From positions 1,178,001-1,242,000 of the forward strand of contig NZ_CP010554.1 in NCBI RefSeq assembly GCF_000934545.1: a stretch of 64,000 nucleotides of DNA, given 5' to 3'. The DNA comes from Rugosibacter aromaticivorans (GTDB lineage: Bacteria; Pseudomonadota; Gammaproteobacteria; Burkholderiales; Rhodocyclaceae). Made by a program: the position numbers and the translations under genes. Position 1 is the stretch's first letter. Every line of letters starts with the position of its first letter. Positions 48,284 through 57,327 of this stretch are shown piece after piece. The notes under the pieces were generated by a model that had not been told where the DNA came from, did not search any database, and saw only the letters and a list, made by a program, of their open reading frames with translations.

Positions 48284-48369
48284 CGCTGTCTCCTTATCAC
48301 TCAAAAGATTTGGAAGCACAATTGTCGATGATGTGCTCTTTTTTATTACAACATGTTGACGCTGATCAA

Positions 48370-49302
48370 TCAGGACTTATTCTGAGCGGTGCGCAAAGCG
48401 CCGCTTAGCCCAAGTGCGGGGTCGGTAATGACGTGAATCGGCATGCGTGCCGCAATGGCAGCATGGTCATCCTTGGCGTTGAAAGCCGTTAGAAAGCAGC
48501 TGTGTGACAGAAGTGGCAGCAGCTTGGCGGCGATTCCTCCGGTGAAAAAAACGCCGCCGCGCGCCAGGCAGGCTAGCGCCATATCGCCGGCGAAGGCACC
48601 GTAGGCGGCAAGAAATATCTCCAGCGAGTGGCGGGCGTCAGTGACGGATGCCAGCGCGCGGTTGGAGATGGTTTCCGGCGGCAGTATTGCTCCCGTCATG
48701 CACTCGTGGATCGCAGTGATCCCCGGCCCCGAGACCACCCGTTCCCATGTCACCCTGCCGTGGCGCGCATGCAGGAATTGCCATAGTCTGAGTTGTTCTT
48801 CATCGGCGGGTGCGAAGGCAACATGACCGCCCTCGCCAGGCACGATGCGCCAGCTTTTCGCTTGTGGCAGAACGAGCGCCATGCCCAGTCCGGTACCTGC
48901 ACCGACGACAAGGCGCGGTGCGTCGGGCAGGGGTTGTCCTTCCTGCAGCGTCACCCGCTGGTCAATGGCAGCTGTGACCGCGCCCAGCGCAGCAGCGGCG
49001 AAGTCGTTGACCAGCTGCAATGCAGGCAGGCCGAAGCGGTGCGACAGTTCTCCGCTGTCGATGATCCAGGGCAGATTGGTCAGCCGGGCTGACTGGCCGT
49101 CATCGGCAATGGGGCCGGCGACAGCCAGACAACCGCCATGCACCTGGGTCGGATTGATCTGCGTATCGGTAAAAAAGCTGGCGAGCAGGTGGGTGAAATT
49201 CGAAAAGTCGGCGCTGGCATAACGGCGCTCGGCAATCAGCGTGCCATTTTCCATCAGGCCAAGCAGTACCTTGGTGCCGCCGATGTCGCCGCCGAGAATC
49301 AT
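48370..49302 (-). CDS. glk: Glucokinase
   Basis: 310 residues. The phosphate motif GGDIGGTKVLLGLM opens the protein; LTNLPWIID, LVNDFAAAALG, GAGTGLGMALV and ACLARGGVFFTGGIA follow, as in the Glk family. It phosphorylates free glucose set free by the GH57 enzymes. It lies 26 bases after thyA and may be co-transcribed. Residues about 28-35 (RYASADFS) are encoded by a repeat copy, although similar peptides occur in other glucokinases. Confidence 0.95.
   Translation of the reverse strand: MILGGDIGGTKVLLGLMENGTLIAERRYASADFSNFTHLLASFFTDTQINPTQVHGGCLAVAGPIADDGQSARLTNLPWIIDSGELSHRFGLPALQLVNDFAAAALGAVTAAIDQRVTLQEGQPLPDAPRLVVGAGTGLGMALVLPQAKSWRIVPGEGGHVAFAPADEEQLRLWQFLHARHGRVTWERVVSGPGITAIHECMTGAILPPETISNRALASVTDARHSLEIFLAAYGAFAGDMALACLARGGVFFTGGIAAKLLPLLSHSCFLTAFNAKDDHAAIAARMPIHVITDPALGLSGALRTAQNKS
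49202..49228 (+). repeat. Dispersed repeat copy 12 (inside glk, antisense)
   Basis: Exact core GAAAAGTCGGCGCTGG, then CATAACGGCGC. Translated in glk as RRYASADF. Confidence 0.82.
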
Positions 49303-49328
49303 GAGGGCATCATGGGCTACACAGTGGG

Positions 49329-50135
49329 TTATACGGCCACCGGTGCGGCGATGTGCGGATGCGGATCGTAACCTTCCAGCGTGAAATCCTCGAAACGGAA
49401 GGCGAAGATATCTTGCACATCCGGGTTGATGCGCATGCGTGGCAGGGGGCGCGGTTTGCGTGACAATTGCAACCTGGTTTGCTCCAAGTGATTGCTGTAC
49501 AGATGGCAGTCACCACCTGTCCATACAAACTCGCCTGGTTGCAGTTGGCACACCTGCGCCACCATGAGCGTCAGCAAGGCATACGAGGCAATGTTGAATG
49601 GCACGCCCAGAAAAATGTCGGCGCTGCGCTGGTAGAGCTGACAGGAAAGTTTTTTATCCACCACATAAAACTGGAATAAAGCATGGCAGGGCGGCAGTTT
49701 CATTTGCGGGATGTCCGCCGGGTTCCATGCAGAGACAATATGGCGGCGCGAGTCCGGGTTGTTTTTCAGACCGTCGATCAACTGGGTGATCTGGTCAATC
49801 TCCCCATCGGGGTTTTCTGCCGAACGGTTGGGCCAATGCCGCCACTGGTGGCCATACACAGGGCCAAGATTGCCATTCTTGTCAGCCCAGTCATCCCAGA
49901 TAGAGACACCATTTTCCTTGAGATAACGGACATTCGTTTCGCCTTTAAGAAACCATAGCAGCTCATGAATGATCGAGCGTAAGTGTAGTTTTTTAGTTGT
50001 CAGCACAGGGAAGCCAGCGGCGAGATCAAAGCGCATCTGATAGCCAAAGACCGAGCGCGTGCCCGTTCCGGTACGGTCGGATTTTTCCGTTCCGTGATCA
50101 AGCACATGGCTCATCAGGTCAAGGTATTGGCGCAT
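49329..50135 (-). CDS. thyA: Thymidylate synthase
   Basis: 268 residues. The catalytic Cys sits in [12 protein letters not shown] (near residue 149); [12 protein letters not shown], the [21 protein letters not shown] segment and the C-terminal GYDPHP are all standard. It methylates dUMP and yields dihydrofolate, which folA recycles. On the same strand as folA but separated from it by the glycogen island. Confidence 0.98.
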   Translation of the reverse strand: MRQYLDLMSHVLDHGTEKSDRTGTGTRSVFGYQMRFDLAAGFPVLTTKKLHLRSIIHELLWFLKGETNVRYLKENGVSIWDDWADKNGNLGPVYGHQWRHWPNRSAENPDGEIDQITQLIDGLKNNPDSRRHIVSAWNPADIPQMKLPPCHALFQFYVVDKKLSCQLYQRSADIFLGVPFNIASYALLTLMVAQVCQLQPGEFVWTGGDCHLYSNHLEQTRLQLSRKPRPLPRMRINPDVQDIFAFRFEDFTLEGYDPHPHIAAPVAV

Positions 50136-50189
50136 GGTGGGTCACTGGTGAGCATATAATCAAACGCGTATTTTAACCGGAAGCATGCC

Positions 50190-51644
50190 ATGTCTTTGCC
50201 CAGAATTGCCACTCATCCTGCAGTTGAATTTTCTTTACTGAATACCATCAGCCATGTATTGATTTTGATTCCCCTAGCGACCAGCTTGCCCGCTGATTTA
50301 CCCGCACGCGATCAATGGCTGGCCGTTTTGAAACGTAAAGATCTGACACTGCCCAGGCTGGCCAAGACCCCGCTGGCTATTGATCTTCCTGATGGTCGTC
50401 GTGTTGCGCTACTGATGAGCGATGCAACGCTTTCTCGCTTCGAGCAGCTTACCCGGTTGCGTAAAGCGGTGATGCTGTTGCTAGAGGAATCACCAAAAAC
50501 GCTGGCCCTGTGGGCAACTGATGCTGATGTTTCGCGTGATCTTTTGTTTACGGCACTGGTGAATAGCTTCCCTTTGCCAGTACGCAAGAAAAAATCCGCC
50601 ACAGCGCTGGCAAAGATCGACTTATTCAGCCCACTTGACTCGGCTGATCTTAGCCCGGTCATTGCCCTGGCAAAGGCGAATAATCTCGCACGCGAATTGA
50701 CTGCCCTTGCACCGAATGAGCTGACGCCTGCGACCTATCGCCAACGTATTCGGCGCCTGGTAAAAGAGCACGGCCTGGGCATTGAGGAATATGGTTTAAA
50801 GCAGTTGAAAAAAATGGGTGCTGGTGCTTTTTGTGCCGTAGCCCAGGGTTCGCATGACGATGATGCGGCAATTGTGCATCTGACTTATCGGCCATCGGTT
50901 CCGGCGAATAAAACACGAAAGAAATTAAAAAACGTGGCACTCGTGGGCAAAGGCATCTGCTTTGATACGGGTGGCCATAATCTCAAACCTGCGCGCTCTA
51001 TGGCAGGCATGCACGAAGATATGAATGGATCAGCCGTTGCACTGGCGATCACGTTGGCTGCCGCTGAAATGCAGTTGCCGGTGGCTATTGACTGCTGGCT
51101 GGCGATTGCCCATAACCATATTTCAGCCACAGCGTATAAACAGAATGACATCATCACCGCGCTTGATGGCACGACCATCGAAGTTGTACATACCGATGCC
51201 GAAGGCCGCATGGTGCTGGCCGACACGCTGACGCTGGCGACACGCAACAAACCTGATCTCGTGGTCGACTTCGCAACCCTCACCGGATCAATGCATACCG
51301 CCGTGGGGACGAGGCATTCCGGCATTTTTGCCAGCGCAGCGCCCCTGGCTGATTTGGCCGTAGCGGCAGGCGTGACCAGCGGCGAACGGGTCTGCGTATT
51401 TCCTCTGGCGGAAGATTATGCTGTTGCGCTTGAATCCAAAGTAGCGGATGTCAAGCAATGTACGCTGGATGGCGAGGCGGATCACATTTTGGCAGCACTG
51501 TTTCTTCAGCGCTTTACCAGCAAGCGCGCCTGGTTGCATGTTGATCTGTCCGCCGCCAGCTGTACCGGTGGCTTGGGTGCTGTGGCCAGTGATCTCACGG
51601 GTTTTGGGGTGGCCTGGGGTGTTACCTTGCTTGCCCAGGACTGA
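50190..51644 (+). CDS. M17 family leucyl aminopeptidase
   Basis: 484 residues. The C-terminal catalytic domain has VGKGICFDTGGHNLKP (Lys and Asp), MHEDMNGSA (Asp) and the family signature HTDAEGRMVLADTL near residue 334, so all expected two-metal ligands are kept. It differs from E. coli PepA around the first motif (CFDTGGHNLKP against TFDSGGISLKP), so it is a divergent branch. It releases N-terminal residues from peptides in the cytoplasm. Stands alone, divergent from thyA. Confidence 0.9.
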   Translation: MSLPRIATHPAVEFSLLNTISHVLILIPLATSLPADLPARDQWLAVLKRKDLTLPRLAKTPLAIDLPDGRRVALLMSDATLSRFEQLTRLRKAVMLLLEESPKTLALWATDADVSRDLLFTALVNSFPLPVRKKKSATALAKIDLFSPLDSADLSPVIALAKANNLARELTALAPNELTPATYRQRIRRLVKEHGLGIEEYGLKQLKKMGAGAFCAVAQGSHDDDAAIVHLTYRPSVPANKTRKKLKNVALVGKGICFDTGGHNLKPARSMAGMHEDMNGSAVALAITLAAAEMQLPVAIDCWLAIAHNHISATAYKQNDIITALDGTTIEVVHTDAEGRMVLADTLTLATRNKPDLVVDFATLTGSMHTAVGTRHSGIFASAAPLADLAVAAGVTSGERVCVFPLAEDYAVALESKVADVKQCTLDGEADHILAALFLQRFTSKRAWLHVDLSAASCTGGLGAVASDLTGFGVAWGVTLLAQD

Positions 51645-51759
51645 ATTCAGGGTAGAGACGACGGCATGGTGAGCAATGCTATACTCTATTCCCCCAAAAA
51701 TTCGGTTAATACCATGATATTTAGCGCATTGAGTGTTAAGTCCATCATGGAACAGCCAA

Positions 51760-52632
51760 ATGAGAATAGCCAATAATTGCTGGAATTTTATTTGTATCGT
51801 TGCCGAAGTATTACTCATTGCTTTCGTTGCGTATCGCGAGTCAGCCACCTATTACTCGTTTGACGTGTTCTATTGCGTACCTATCATTCATGCGGCACGT
51901 TTGAGCTCGGTTCGAGCGCTGCGTCGTTCAGATACGCATGTACCGACAATCGTTGGTATTTTTGTCGGTATTATCTGGACCACAGGCGAGTTTATTGCGG
52001 TTTATCCGGATTACCCATGGAGTGCGTTGCTACTGAACGCGTTCGCGCGCAGCGTTACCTTTACCGTCATTGGTCGCGTGATGGCCAAAGTGTGGCGCGA
52101 AAGAGAGTTTTCGCGCAAGGATGTGCTGACTGATCTGGCCAACCGTCTCGAATTCACTGATCGGTTTGCCACTGAGCAATCGCGGAGCGAACGTTCGGGC
52201 AAGCCTTATTCACTGCTCTTCATCGATATCGATCAATTCAAACTGCTGAATGATGAGCAAGGCCATAACGTAGGAGATGAAGCGCTCAAAGTCTTGTCTG
52301 TGATTCTCACCAATAACTCCAGAGCAGGCGATGTGGTTTCCCGTTTTGGTGGGGATGAGTTTGCTTTGTTGTTTCCGGAAACAGACGATGCTTCTTGTGA
52401 GATTTTAGCCAACCGAATTCTTGAGATAGCAAAGGCAGAGTTTAAAAATAAAGATTGGCCTATTGCTTTGTCAGTAGGCTGGGTTACCGGGACGGGCGCA
52501 AGCAAAAATGTTGATGAGCTGTTGCGGATTGCTGATGAGAAAATGTATCTAATGAAAAAAAATGCTCGAATTCACTCCCGGGGTGATTTGGTGATGAAAG
52601 AAATTCATGTGGGTGATGTAAGTAAGCTGTAA
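51760..52632 (+). CDS. Membrane diguanylate cyclase (GGDEF)
   Basis: 290 residues. About three hydrophobic helices (FICIVAEVLLIAFVAY, IVGIFVGIIWTTGEFIAV and a third before residue 110) precede a GGDEF domain with LFIDIDQFKLLNDEQGH and RFGGDEFAL (GGDEF at 197-201). RAGD five residues before it is an intact RxxD inhibitory site. It should make c-di-GMP from GTP. ATG 51760 was chosen; a GTG nine codons earlier is possible. Confidence 0.88.
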   Translation: MRIANNCWNFICIVAEVLLIAFVAYRESATYYSFDVFYCVPIIHAARLSSVRALRRSDTHVPTIVGIFVGIIWTTGEFIAVYPDYPWSALLLNAFARSVTFTVIGRVMAKVWREREFSRKDVLTDLANRLEFTDRFATEQSRSERSGKPYSLLFIDIDQFKLLNDEQGHNVGDEALKVLSVILTNNSRAGDVVSRFGGDEFALLFPETDDASCEILANRILEIAKAEFKNKDWPIALSVGWVTGTGASKNVDELLRIADEKMYLMKKNARIHSRGDLVMKEIHVGDVSKL

Positions 52633-52700
52633 GCGAGCTTTACGTAACAGTTGATTGAAGTATCGAGCTACGCAACATCGTACGCAAAATCGCGCTATCT

Positions 52701-53378
52701 ATGAATGAATCTTCCCAAATGGTTGAAATTGAAGTCGGCAACTCAGTTGGCAAATCGCCTGATGCGGCAGTCATCTGGATGCATGGATTGGGTGCGGATG
52801 GGCATGATTTCGAACCCATTGTGCCGGCACTCAACTTGCCACCCCGGCTTGCTGTTCGCTTTGTGTTTCCGCATGCGCCGGTACGCCCCGTGACGATCAA
52901 CAATGGCATGCCTATGCGCGCCTGGTATGACATCTTCTCGATGGGTGGCCTGCGTGAAGATGAAGCCGGTCTGCGTGTAACGCAACAACATATCGAATCA
53001 CTGATTGCACGCGAACGTGCGCGTGGTATTGCTGCTCTCCGCATTGTGCTGGCAGGGTTTTCGCAAGGTGGTGCCGTAGCCTTGATGACGGCGTTACGGC
53101 ATTCTGAACGGCTCGCTGGTGTGATGGCCTTGTCAACTTATCTGCCACTGGCCGGAAAACTTGCCGCTGAGCGCCAATTAGTGAATGCTGATTTGCCCGT
53201 GTTCATGGCGCATGGAACGCAAGACGAGATCATCAGCATTGATCGGGCGACAAGCTCACGTGATGCACTGATCGCACTAGGCTATCCGGTGGCGTGGACA
53301 AGCTATGCAATGGGGCACGCCGTTTGCCCGCAAGAGGTGGTGGACATCAGCGCTTGGCTAGGCCGTGCTCTGAGCTAG
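52701..53378 (+). CDS. Carboxylesterase / lysophospholipase family alpha/beta-hydrolase
   Basis: 225 residues. WMHGLGADGHDFEP (oxyanion hole), LAGFSQGGAVAL (nucleophile Ser near 121), FMAHGTQDEII (Asp) and AMGHAVCPQEV (His) make a complete catalytic triad of the esterase II family such as Pseudomonas EstB. It hydrolyses short esters or lysophospholipids. The natural substrate is unknown. Confidence 0.93.
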   Translation: MNESSQMVEIEVGNSVGKSPDAAVIWMHGLGADGHDFEPIVPALNLPPRLAVRFVFPHAPVRPVTINNGMPMRAWYDIFSMGGLREDEAGLRVTQQHIESLIARERARGIAALRIVLAGFSQGGAVALMTALRHSERLAGVMALSTYLPLAGKLAAERQLVNADLPVFMAHGTQDEIISIDRATSSRDALIALGYPVAWTSYAMGHAVCPQEVVDISAWLGRALS

Positions 53379-53397
53379 TCTCTCCGCGCTGGTTTTA

Positions 53398-53994
53398 TTA
53401 CTGCGCCCCGGTCTTTGGCCTGATTGCTGATTTCGGCCGAAAGGCCTTGATCACCGCCTCATTGGTTTCGATGTATGGTCCGCCGATCAGATCTATACAG
53501 TAAGGCACCGCAGCAAAGATGCCCGGAACTCGCTGGTTGCCTTCTGCGTCTCTCACTCCTTCCAGGGTCTCTTTGATTGACTTGGGCTGGCCGGGCAAAT
53601 TTAGAATGAGCGATTGGCCCCGTATGACACCGACTTGCCGCGAGAGTAGGGCGGTAGGAACAAATTGCAGCGATATTTGCCGCATTTGTTCGCCAAAGCC
53701 CGGCATGATCTTGTGCGCCACTGCCAGCGTTGCCTCAGGAGTGACATCGCGAATCGCGGGGCCCGTGCCGCCGGTAGTCAGCACCAGATGACAGCCTGCG
53801 GTGTCACATAATTCAATCAGCGTTTGTTCAATCAAGGCTTGCTCATCGGCAATTAATCGCGTCACCATCCGCCAGGGTGAAACGAGCGCGTCGGTAAACC
53901 AGGCCTCCAAGGCAGGCAGGCCTTGGTCAGCATACATGCCGCTGGAGGCGCGATCAGAAATAGACACAAGGCCAATACAAAGTTCGTTATTCAT
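53398..53994 (-). CDS. mog: Molybdopterin adenylyltransferase
   Basis: 198 residues. The opening IGLVSISDRASSGMYADQG, LVLTTGGTGPAIRDVTPEAT and LILNLPGQPKSIKETL match Mog/MoaB-like proteins that adenylylate molybdopterin before molybdenum insertion. ATG 53994 begins the fold; the frame extends 22 codons upstream with no homology. It converges on the esterase gene with a 19-base gap. Confidence 0.94.
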   Translation of the reverse strand: MNNELCIGLVSISDRASSGMYADQGLPALEAWFTDALVSPWRMVTRLIADEQALIEQTLIELCDTAGCHLVLTTGGTGPAIRDVTPEATLAVAHKIMPGFGEQMRQISLQFVPTALLSRQVGVIRGQSLILNLPGQPKSIKETLEGVRDAEGNQRVPGIFAAVPYCIDLIGGPYIETNEAVIKAFRPKSAIRPKTGAQ

Positions 53995-54062
53995 AGTGTT
54001 GGTGCAGGTAGATAGTAAAAAAATGAATGATTGGCATGTGTTATCCAGACATGGATTCAAAT

Positions 54063-54077
54063 CAGCGCCGACTTTTT
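54063..54077 (-). repeat. Dispersed repeat copy 13 (partial, intergenic)
   Basis: Minus-strand AAAAAGTCGGCGCTG only; the second half of the family is missing (TTTGAATCC follows). A truncated or half copy upstream of mog. Confidence 0.6.
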
Positions 54078-54083
54078 ACACGT

Positions 54084-54098
54084 ATGGGATGATCCCAT
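54084..54098. promoter_or_regulatory. Inverted repeat between mog and the SPOR gene
   Basis: ATGGGA-TGA-TCCCAT, followed by TTTTAA on the plus strand. As it lies between divergent genes it is more likely an operator than a terminator; role unknown. Confidence 0.4.
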
Positions 54099-54204
54099 TT
54101 TAATGTGATCACAGACGCGGTATGATCAAGGCCGGTTTGATTGGGTGTTGATGCGCGAAGCGCTTAATGCAGTAACCAGACAGCGGTGGCGAAAGGTAAT
54201 AACG

Positions 54205-54858
54205 ATGGTAGATGACGTAGATACACGAGAAGAATCATCGCCCATTATGGACGAGGCAATTAAAGATCGCACTGTCACGCGGATTGCGACGATCACCATT
54301 ATTGCGGTGGGCCTGCTTGGCCTCTGGGTTATTGGGGGTGCGCTGCGCTCCAGCGGCTTACCGTGGGTTTCGCAGGGCGCTTCGCTACAGCTACCATCGA
54401 CATCTCCGTCGTTGCCAACATCGCCCCCGCTACCTTTACCCGCCACGCCAGCTGGTCAGTCGCCACCCCCGATCGCTCCGCCTGTAACAGGTGCCGGAGA
54501 TGTTACCCAGCAGCAAGCCGGTATTGTTCATATTACCGGAGCACAGCCTGCTGCGGCTGCCCACGCAACGCCGCCCGCAATGACAATGGCTGACTCCACA
54601 GAAGTATTTGTTTCTCAGCCACTCATCCCGGCGAAAAAAACCTCGGGAACGCAACATTTCGGCGTGCAGTTGGGTGTATTCAATACCGTTGCCAATGCGG
54701 AAAAGCTACGCCAGAAAATGCAGGCGCAAGGAGTACCTGTTGTGGTTGAAGCCCGAGTGCATGTGGGCCCTTTTGCCACACGTGCAGAGGCGGAGGAGGC
54801 ACGTGCCAAGCTCAAGGCGCTGGGCATTGAAGAGAGTGTGTTGGTGATGCTGAAGTAA
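54205..54858 (+). CDS. SPOR domain protein with one membrane anchor
   Basis: 217 residues. A cytoplasmic N-terminus, one helix near 25-45 ([19 protein letters not shown]), a long Pro/Ser/Ala-rich periplasmic linker and a C-terminal SPOR domain ([36 protein letters not shown]). SPOR domains bind denuded glycan at the division site, so this is probably a cell-division or envelope protein like DedD/FtsN. ATG 54205 was chosen over an in-frame ATG at 54145 and sits 8 bases after AGGTAA. Confidence 0.86.
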   Translation: MVDDVDTREESSPIMDEAIKDRTVTRIATITIIAVGLLGLWVIGGALRSSGLPWVSQGASLQLPSTSPSLPTSPPLPLPATPAGQSPPPIAPPVTGAGDVTQQQAGIVHITGAQPAAAAHATPPAMTMADSTEVFVSQPLIPAKKTSGTQHFGVQLGVFNTVANAEKLRQKMQAQGVPVVVEARVHVGPFATRAEAEEARAKLKALGIEESVLVMLK

Positions 54859-54899
54859 TTATTTTGTCCTTATTTATTAACTTTTCCGAGAATTCATCG

Positions 54900-55280
54900 A
54901 TGAGTCGAAAAATCATTGCAACGCCCGCTGCTCCTGCCGCGATTGGCCCCTATTCACAAGCCGTGCAAGCGGGTAATACGGTATATTTGTCGGGCCAGAT
55001 TGGCCTTGATCCAGCCACCATGCAAATGGTTGAGGGGATCGATGCACAGATTGTGCGCGTCTTTGAAAACCTGAAAGCTGTCAGCGAAGCGGCCGGTGCG
55101 ACGCTCAATGACGCCGTGCGCGTGACAATTTATCTCACGGATCTTGCTCACTTTGCCAGAGTGAATGACGTCATGGCGCGGTATTTCAGTGCGCCCTATC
55201 CAGCGCGGGCTGCGGTGGGTGTTAAAGCGCTACCACGTGATGCACTGGTCGAGGCCGATGCGGTTCTGGTGATTGGCTGA
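54900..55280 (+). CDS. ridA: Reactive intermediate/imine deaminase RidA
   Basis: 126 residues. [26 protein letters not shown], the Arg in [21 protein letters not shown] and the whole chorismate-mutase-like fold match RidA. It hydrolyses reactive enamines and imines made by PLP enzymes such as threonine dehydratase. ATG 54900 starts MSRKIIATP. Its stop overlaps the TTG start of recG. Confidence 0.96.
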   Translation: MSRKIIATPAAPAAIGPYSQAVQAGNTVYLSGQIGLDPATMQMVEGIDAQIVRVFENLKAVSEAAGATLNDAVRVTIYLTDLAHFARVNDVMARYFSAPYPARAAVGVKALPRDALVEADAVLVIG

Positions 55281-57327
55281 ACGTCGCGAAAAAAAAGCAG
55301 CGGGGTCGGCTGGCAACACGCTGGCAGGCCGCTTGGCGCGGCTGGGTTTGCGCCGTGATGTCGATTTTGTGCTGCATCTGCCACTGCGCTACGAGGACGA
55401 AACCCGCATCACTGTCGTGAGTGATGCTCTCCCTGGGGTGGCCGCGCAGTTTGAGGTCGTGGTGGTCAGCTGTGACATTGTATTTCGCCCGCGACGCCAA
55501 TTAGTGGTGCGTGCTCGGGATGACAGCGGCATGCTTACACTGCGGTTTCTGAACTTTTATCCGAGCCAGCAAAAAGCGCTGCAGCCTGGCGCGCGGTTAC
55601 GGGTATTTGGCGAATTGCGCGACAGTTTTCCGGGCGGTGAAATTATCCACCCTCGGTTCCATGTTGTGGCAAATTCAGACGCAGACTCTGCGGCACTGCC
55701 CACGAGTCTAACGCCGGTTTATCCTACCACTGCCGGATTGGGGCAGGCTACCTTGCGTCGATTGATCGACCGCGCTCTGGCACGGGGCGATCTCACCGAC
55801 ACCTTGCCCGCTGATGCGCTGGCCAAGCTCGGATTGCCGGCTTTTTCCGATGCGGTGCGTCTGTTGCACGCGCCACCTCCCGCGTGTGTACTTGAGCAAC
55901 TTGAATCGCGCCATCACCCAGCCTGGCGACGCGTGCAGTTTGATGAGCTTTTGGCTCAGCAACTATCCTTGCGCCGAGCTTATACGGCGCGCCGTGCCCG
56001 CGGCGCGCCGCAGCTTGTGGCCAACGGCACGCTCACGCAGCAGCTGCTCGCCGCGTTGCCGTTCCGGTTAACCGGTGCGCAGCAACGCGCATGGCATGAG
56101 ATCGCTTGCGACCTGGCTCAGCCACACCCGATGCAACGCTTGCTGCAGGGCGACGTGGGTAGCGGTAAAACCATCGTCGCCGCGTTGGCCATGCTGCATG
56201 CCGTCGAGGCAGGCTATCAGGCAGCGCTTATGGCGCCGACTGAAATTCTTGCTGAACAGCATTACCGTAAACTCTCCGTCTGGTTGGCGCCCTTGGGGAT
56301 TGAGGTGGCCTGGCTGACGGGTAGCCTGAAAAGGCGGGACAAGGCCGTCGTGCTCGAAAAAGTCGGCGCTGGTGATACGGTGTTGATGATAGGCACCCAT
56401 GCGCTCATTGAAGAAGGCGTGATGTTCCATCGCCTGGGGCTGGCGATCGTGGATGAACAACATCGCTTCGGTGTTCGCCAACGGTTAGCATTGAAAGAAA
56501 AAGGTCGCTTTGCGCATCAGCTCACCATGTCGGCAACACCCATTCCGCGCACGCTGGCGATGAGCTACTACGCAGATCTCGATGTCTCCGTCCTTGACGA
56601 GCTGCCGCCGGGCAGAACCCCGGTGAGCACGCGGCTGGTGTCGGTAACACGACGTGACGAGATCATCGCCCGCGTACGCGATGCTTGTCGCGCAGGTGGT
56701 CAAGCCTATTGGGTGTGCCCGCTGATTACCGATAGCGAAACCCTGCAACTGCAAACCGCTGAAGACACTTTCGCGCAGCTTTTGGCTGACCTACCCGATC
56801 TGCGCATCGGGCTGGTGCATGGTCGGTTGAAAGGCGAAGAAAAAGCCGCTGTCATGGCGGCCTTCGCCGCGAATCAGATTCATGTGCTGGTCGCAACGAC
56901 CGTGATTGAAGTCGGCGTCGATGTGCCCAATGCCAGCTTGATGATCATTGAACACGCTGAGCGCTTTGGTCTGTCGCAGTTGCATCAGTTACGCGGCCGC
57001 GTCGGGCGCGGGGCGGCGCAGTCCGTATGCATTCTGCTTTACGCCCAGCCGTTGGGGCAGACAGCGCGTGCGCGGCTCAAAGTGATTTTTCAAAGCACGG
57101 ATGGCTTCGAGATCGCAAGGGAAGATTTACGTCTGCGTGGGCCAGGCGAATTTATCGGCGCACGGCAAAGTGGTTTACCCCTGTTGCGCTATGCGGATCT
57201 GGAAGACGCCGCGTTGGTTGAACAGGCGCGGCAACTGGCGGATACCTTGCTGACGGATGCCCCCGCGATTGCCCAGGCGCATCTCGACCGCTGGCTGGGT
57301 GGGCGAGAGGAGTTCTTAAAAGCATGA
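55273..57327 (+). CDS. recG: ATP-dependent DNA helicase RecG
   Basis: 684 residues. An N-terminal wedge (OB) domain, Walker [18 protein letters not shown] (near 292-308), the DEAH-type box [33 protein letters not shown] and [12 protein letters not shown] are the RecG set. It reverses stalled forks and resolves branched DNA. The only good start is TTG 55273, overlapping the ridA stop. A repeat copy encodes [14 protein letters not shown] just before motif II; here the repeat peptide replaces ordinary RecG sequence without breaking the frame. Confidence 0.96.
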   Translation: MAERREKKAAGSAGNTLAGRLARLGLRRDVDFVLHLPLRYEDETRITVVSDALPGVAAQFEVVVVSCDIVFRPRRQLVVRARDDSGMLTLRFLNFYPSQQKALQPGARLRVFGELRDSFPGGEIIHPRFHVVANSDADSAALPTSLTPVYPTTAGLGQATLRRLIDRALARGDLTDTLPADALAKLGLPAFSDAVRLLHAPPPACVLEQLESRHHPAWRRVQFDELLAQQLSLRRAYTARRARGAPQLVANGTLTQQLLAALPFRLTGAQQRAWHEIACDLAQPHPMQRLLQGDVGSGKTIVAALAMLHAVEAGYQAALMAPTEILAEQHYRKLSVWLAPLGIEVAWLTGSLKRRDKAVVLEKVGAGDTVLMIGTHALIEEGVMFHRLGLAIVDEQHRFGVRQRLALKEKGRFAHQLTMSATPIPRTLAMSYYADLDVSVLDELPPGRTPVSTRLVSVTRRDEIIARVRDACRAGGQAYWVCPLITDSETLQLQTAEDTFAQLLADLPDLRIGLVHGRLKGEEKAAVMAAFAANQIHVLVATTVIEVGVDVPNASLMIIEHAERFGLSQLHQLRGRVGRGAAQSVCILLYAQPLGQTARARLKVIFQSTDGFEIAREDLRLRGPGEFIGARQSGLPLLRYADLEDAALVEQARQLADTLLTDAPAIAQAHLDRWLGGREEFLKA
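56356..56381 (+). repeat. Dispersed repeat copy 14 (inside recG)
   Basis: Exact core GAAAAAGTCGGCGCTGG, then TGATACGGTG, sense to the gene. Translated as EKVGAGDTV. Confidence 0.85.

Noticed and set aside
49614..49634. TGTCGGCGCTGCGCTGG in thyA resembling the dispersed repeat
   Set aside because: It encodes part of the conserved QRSADIFLG segment of thymidylate synthase, so family constraint explains it.
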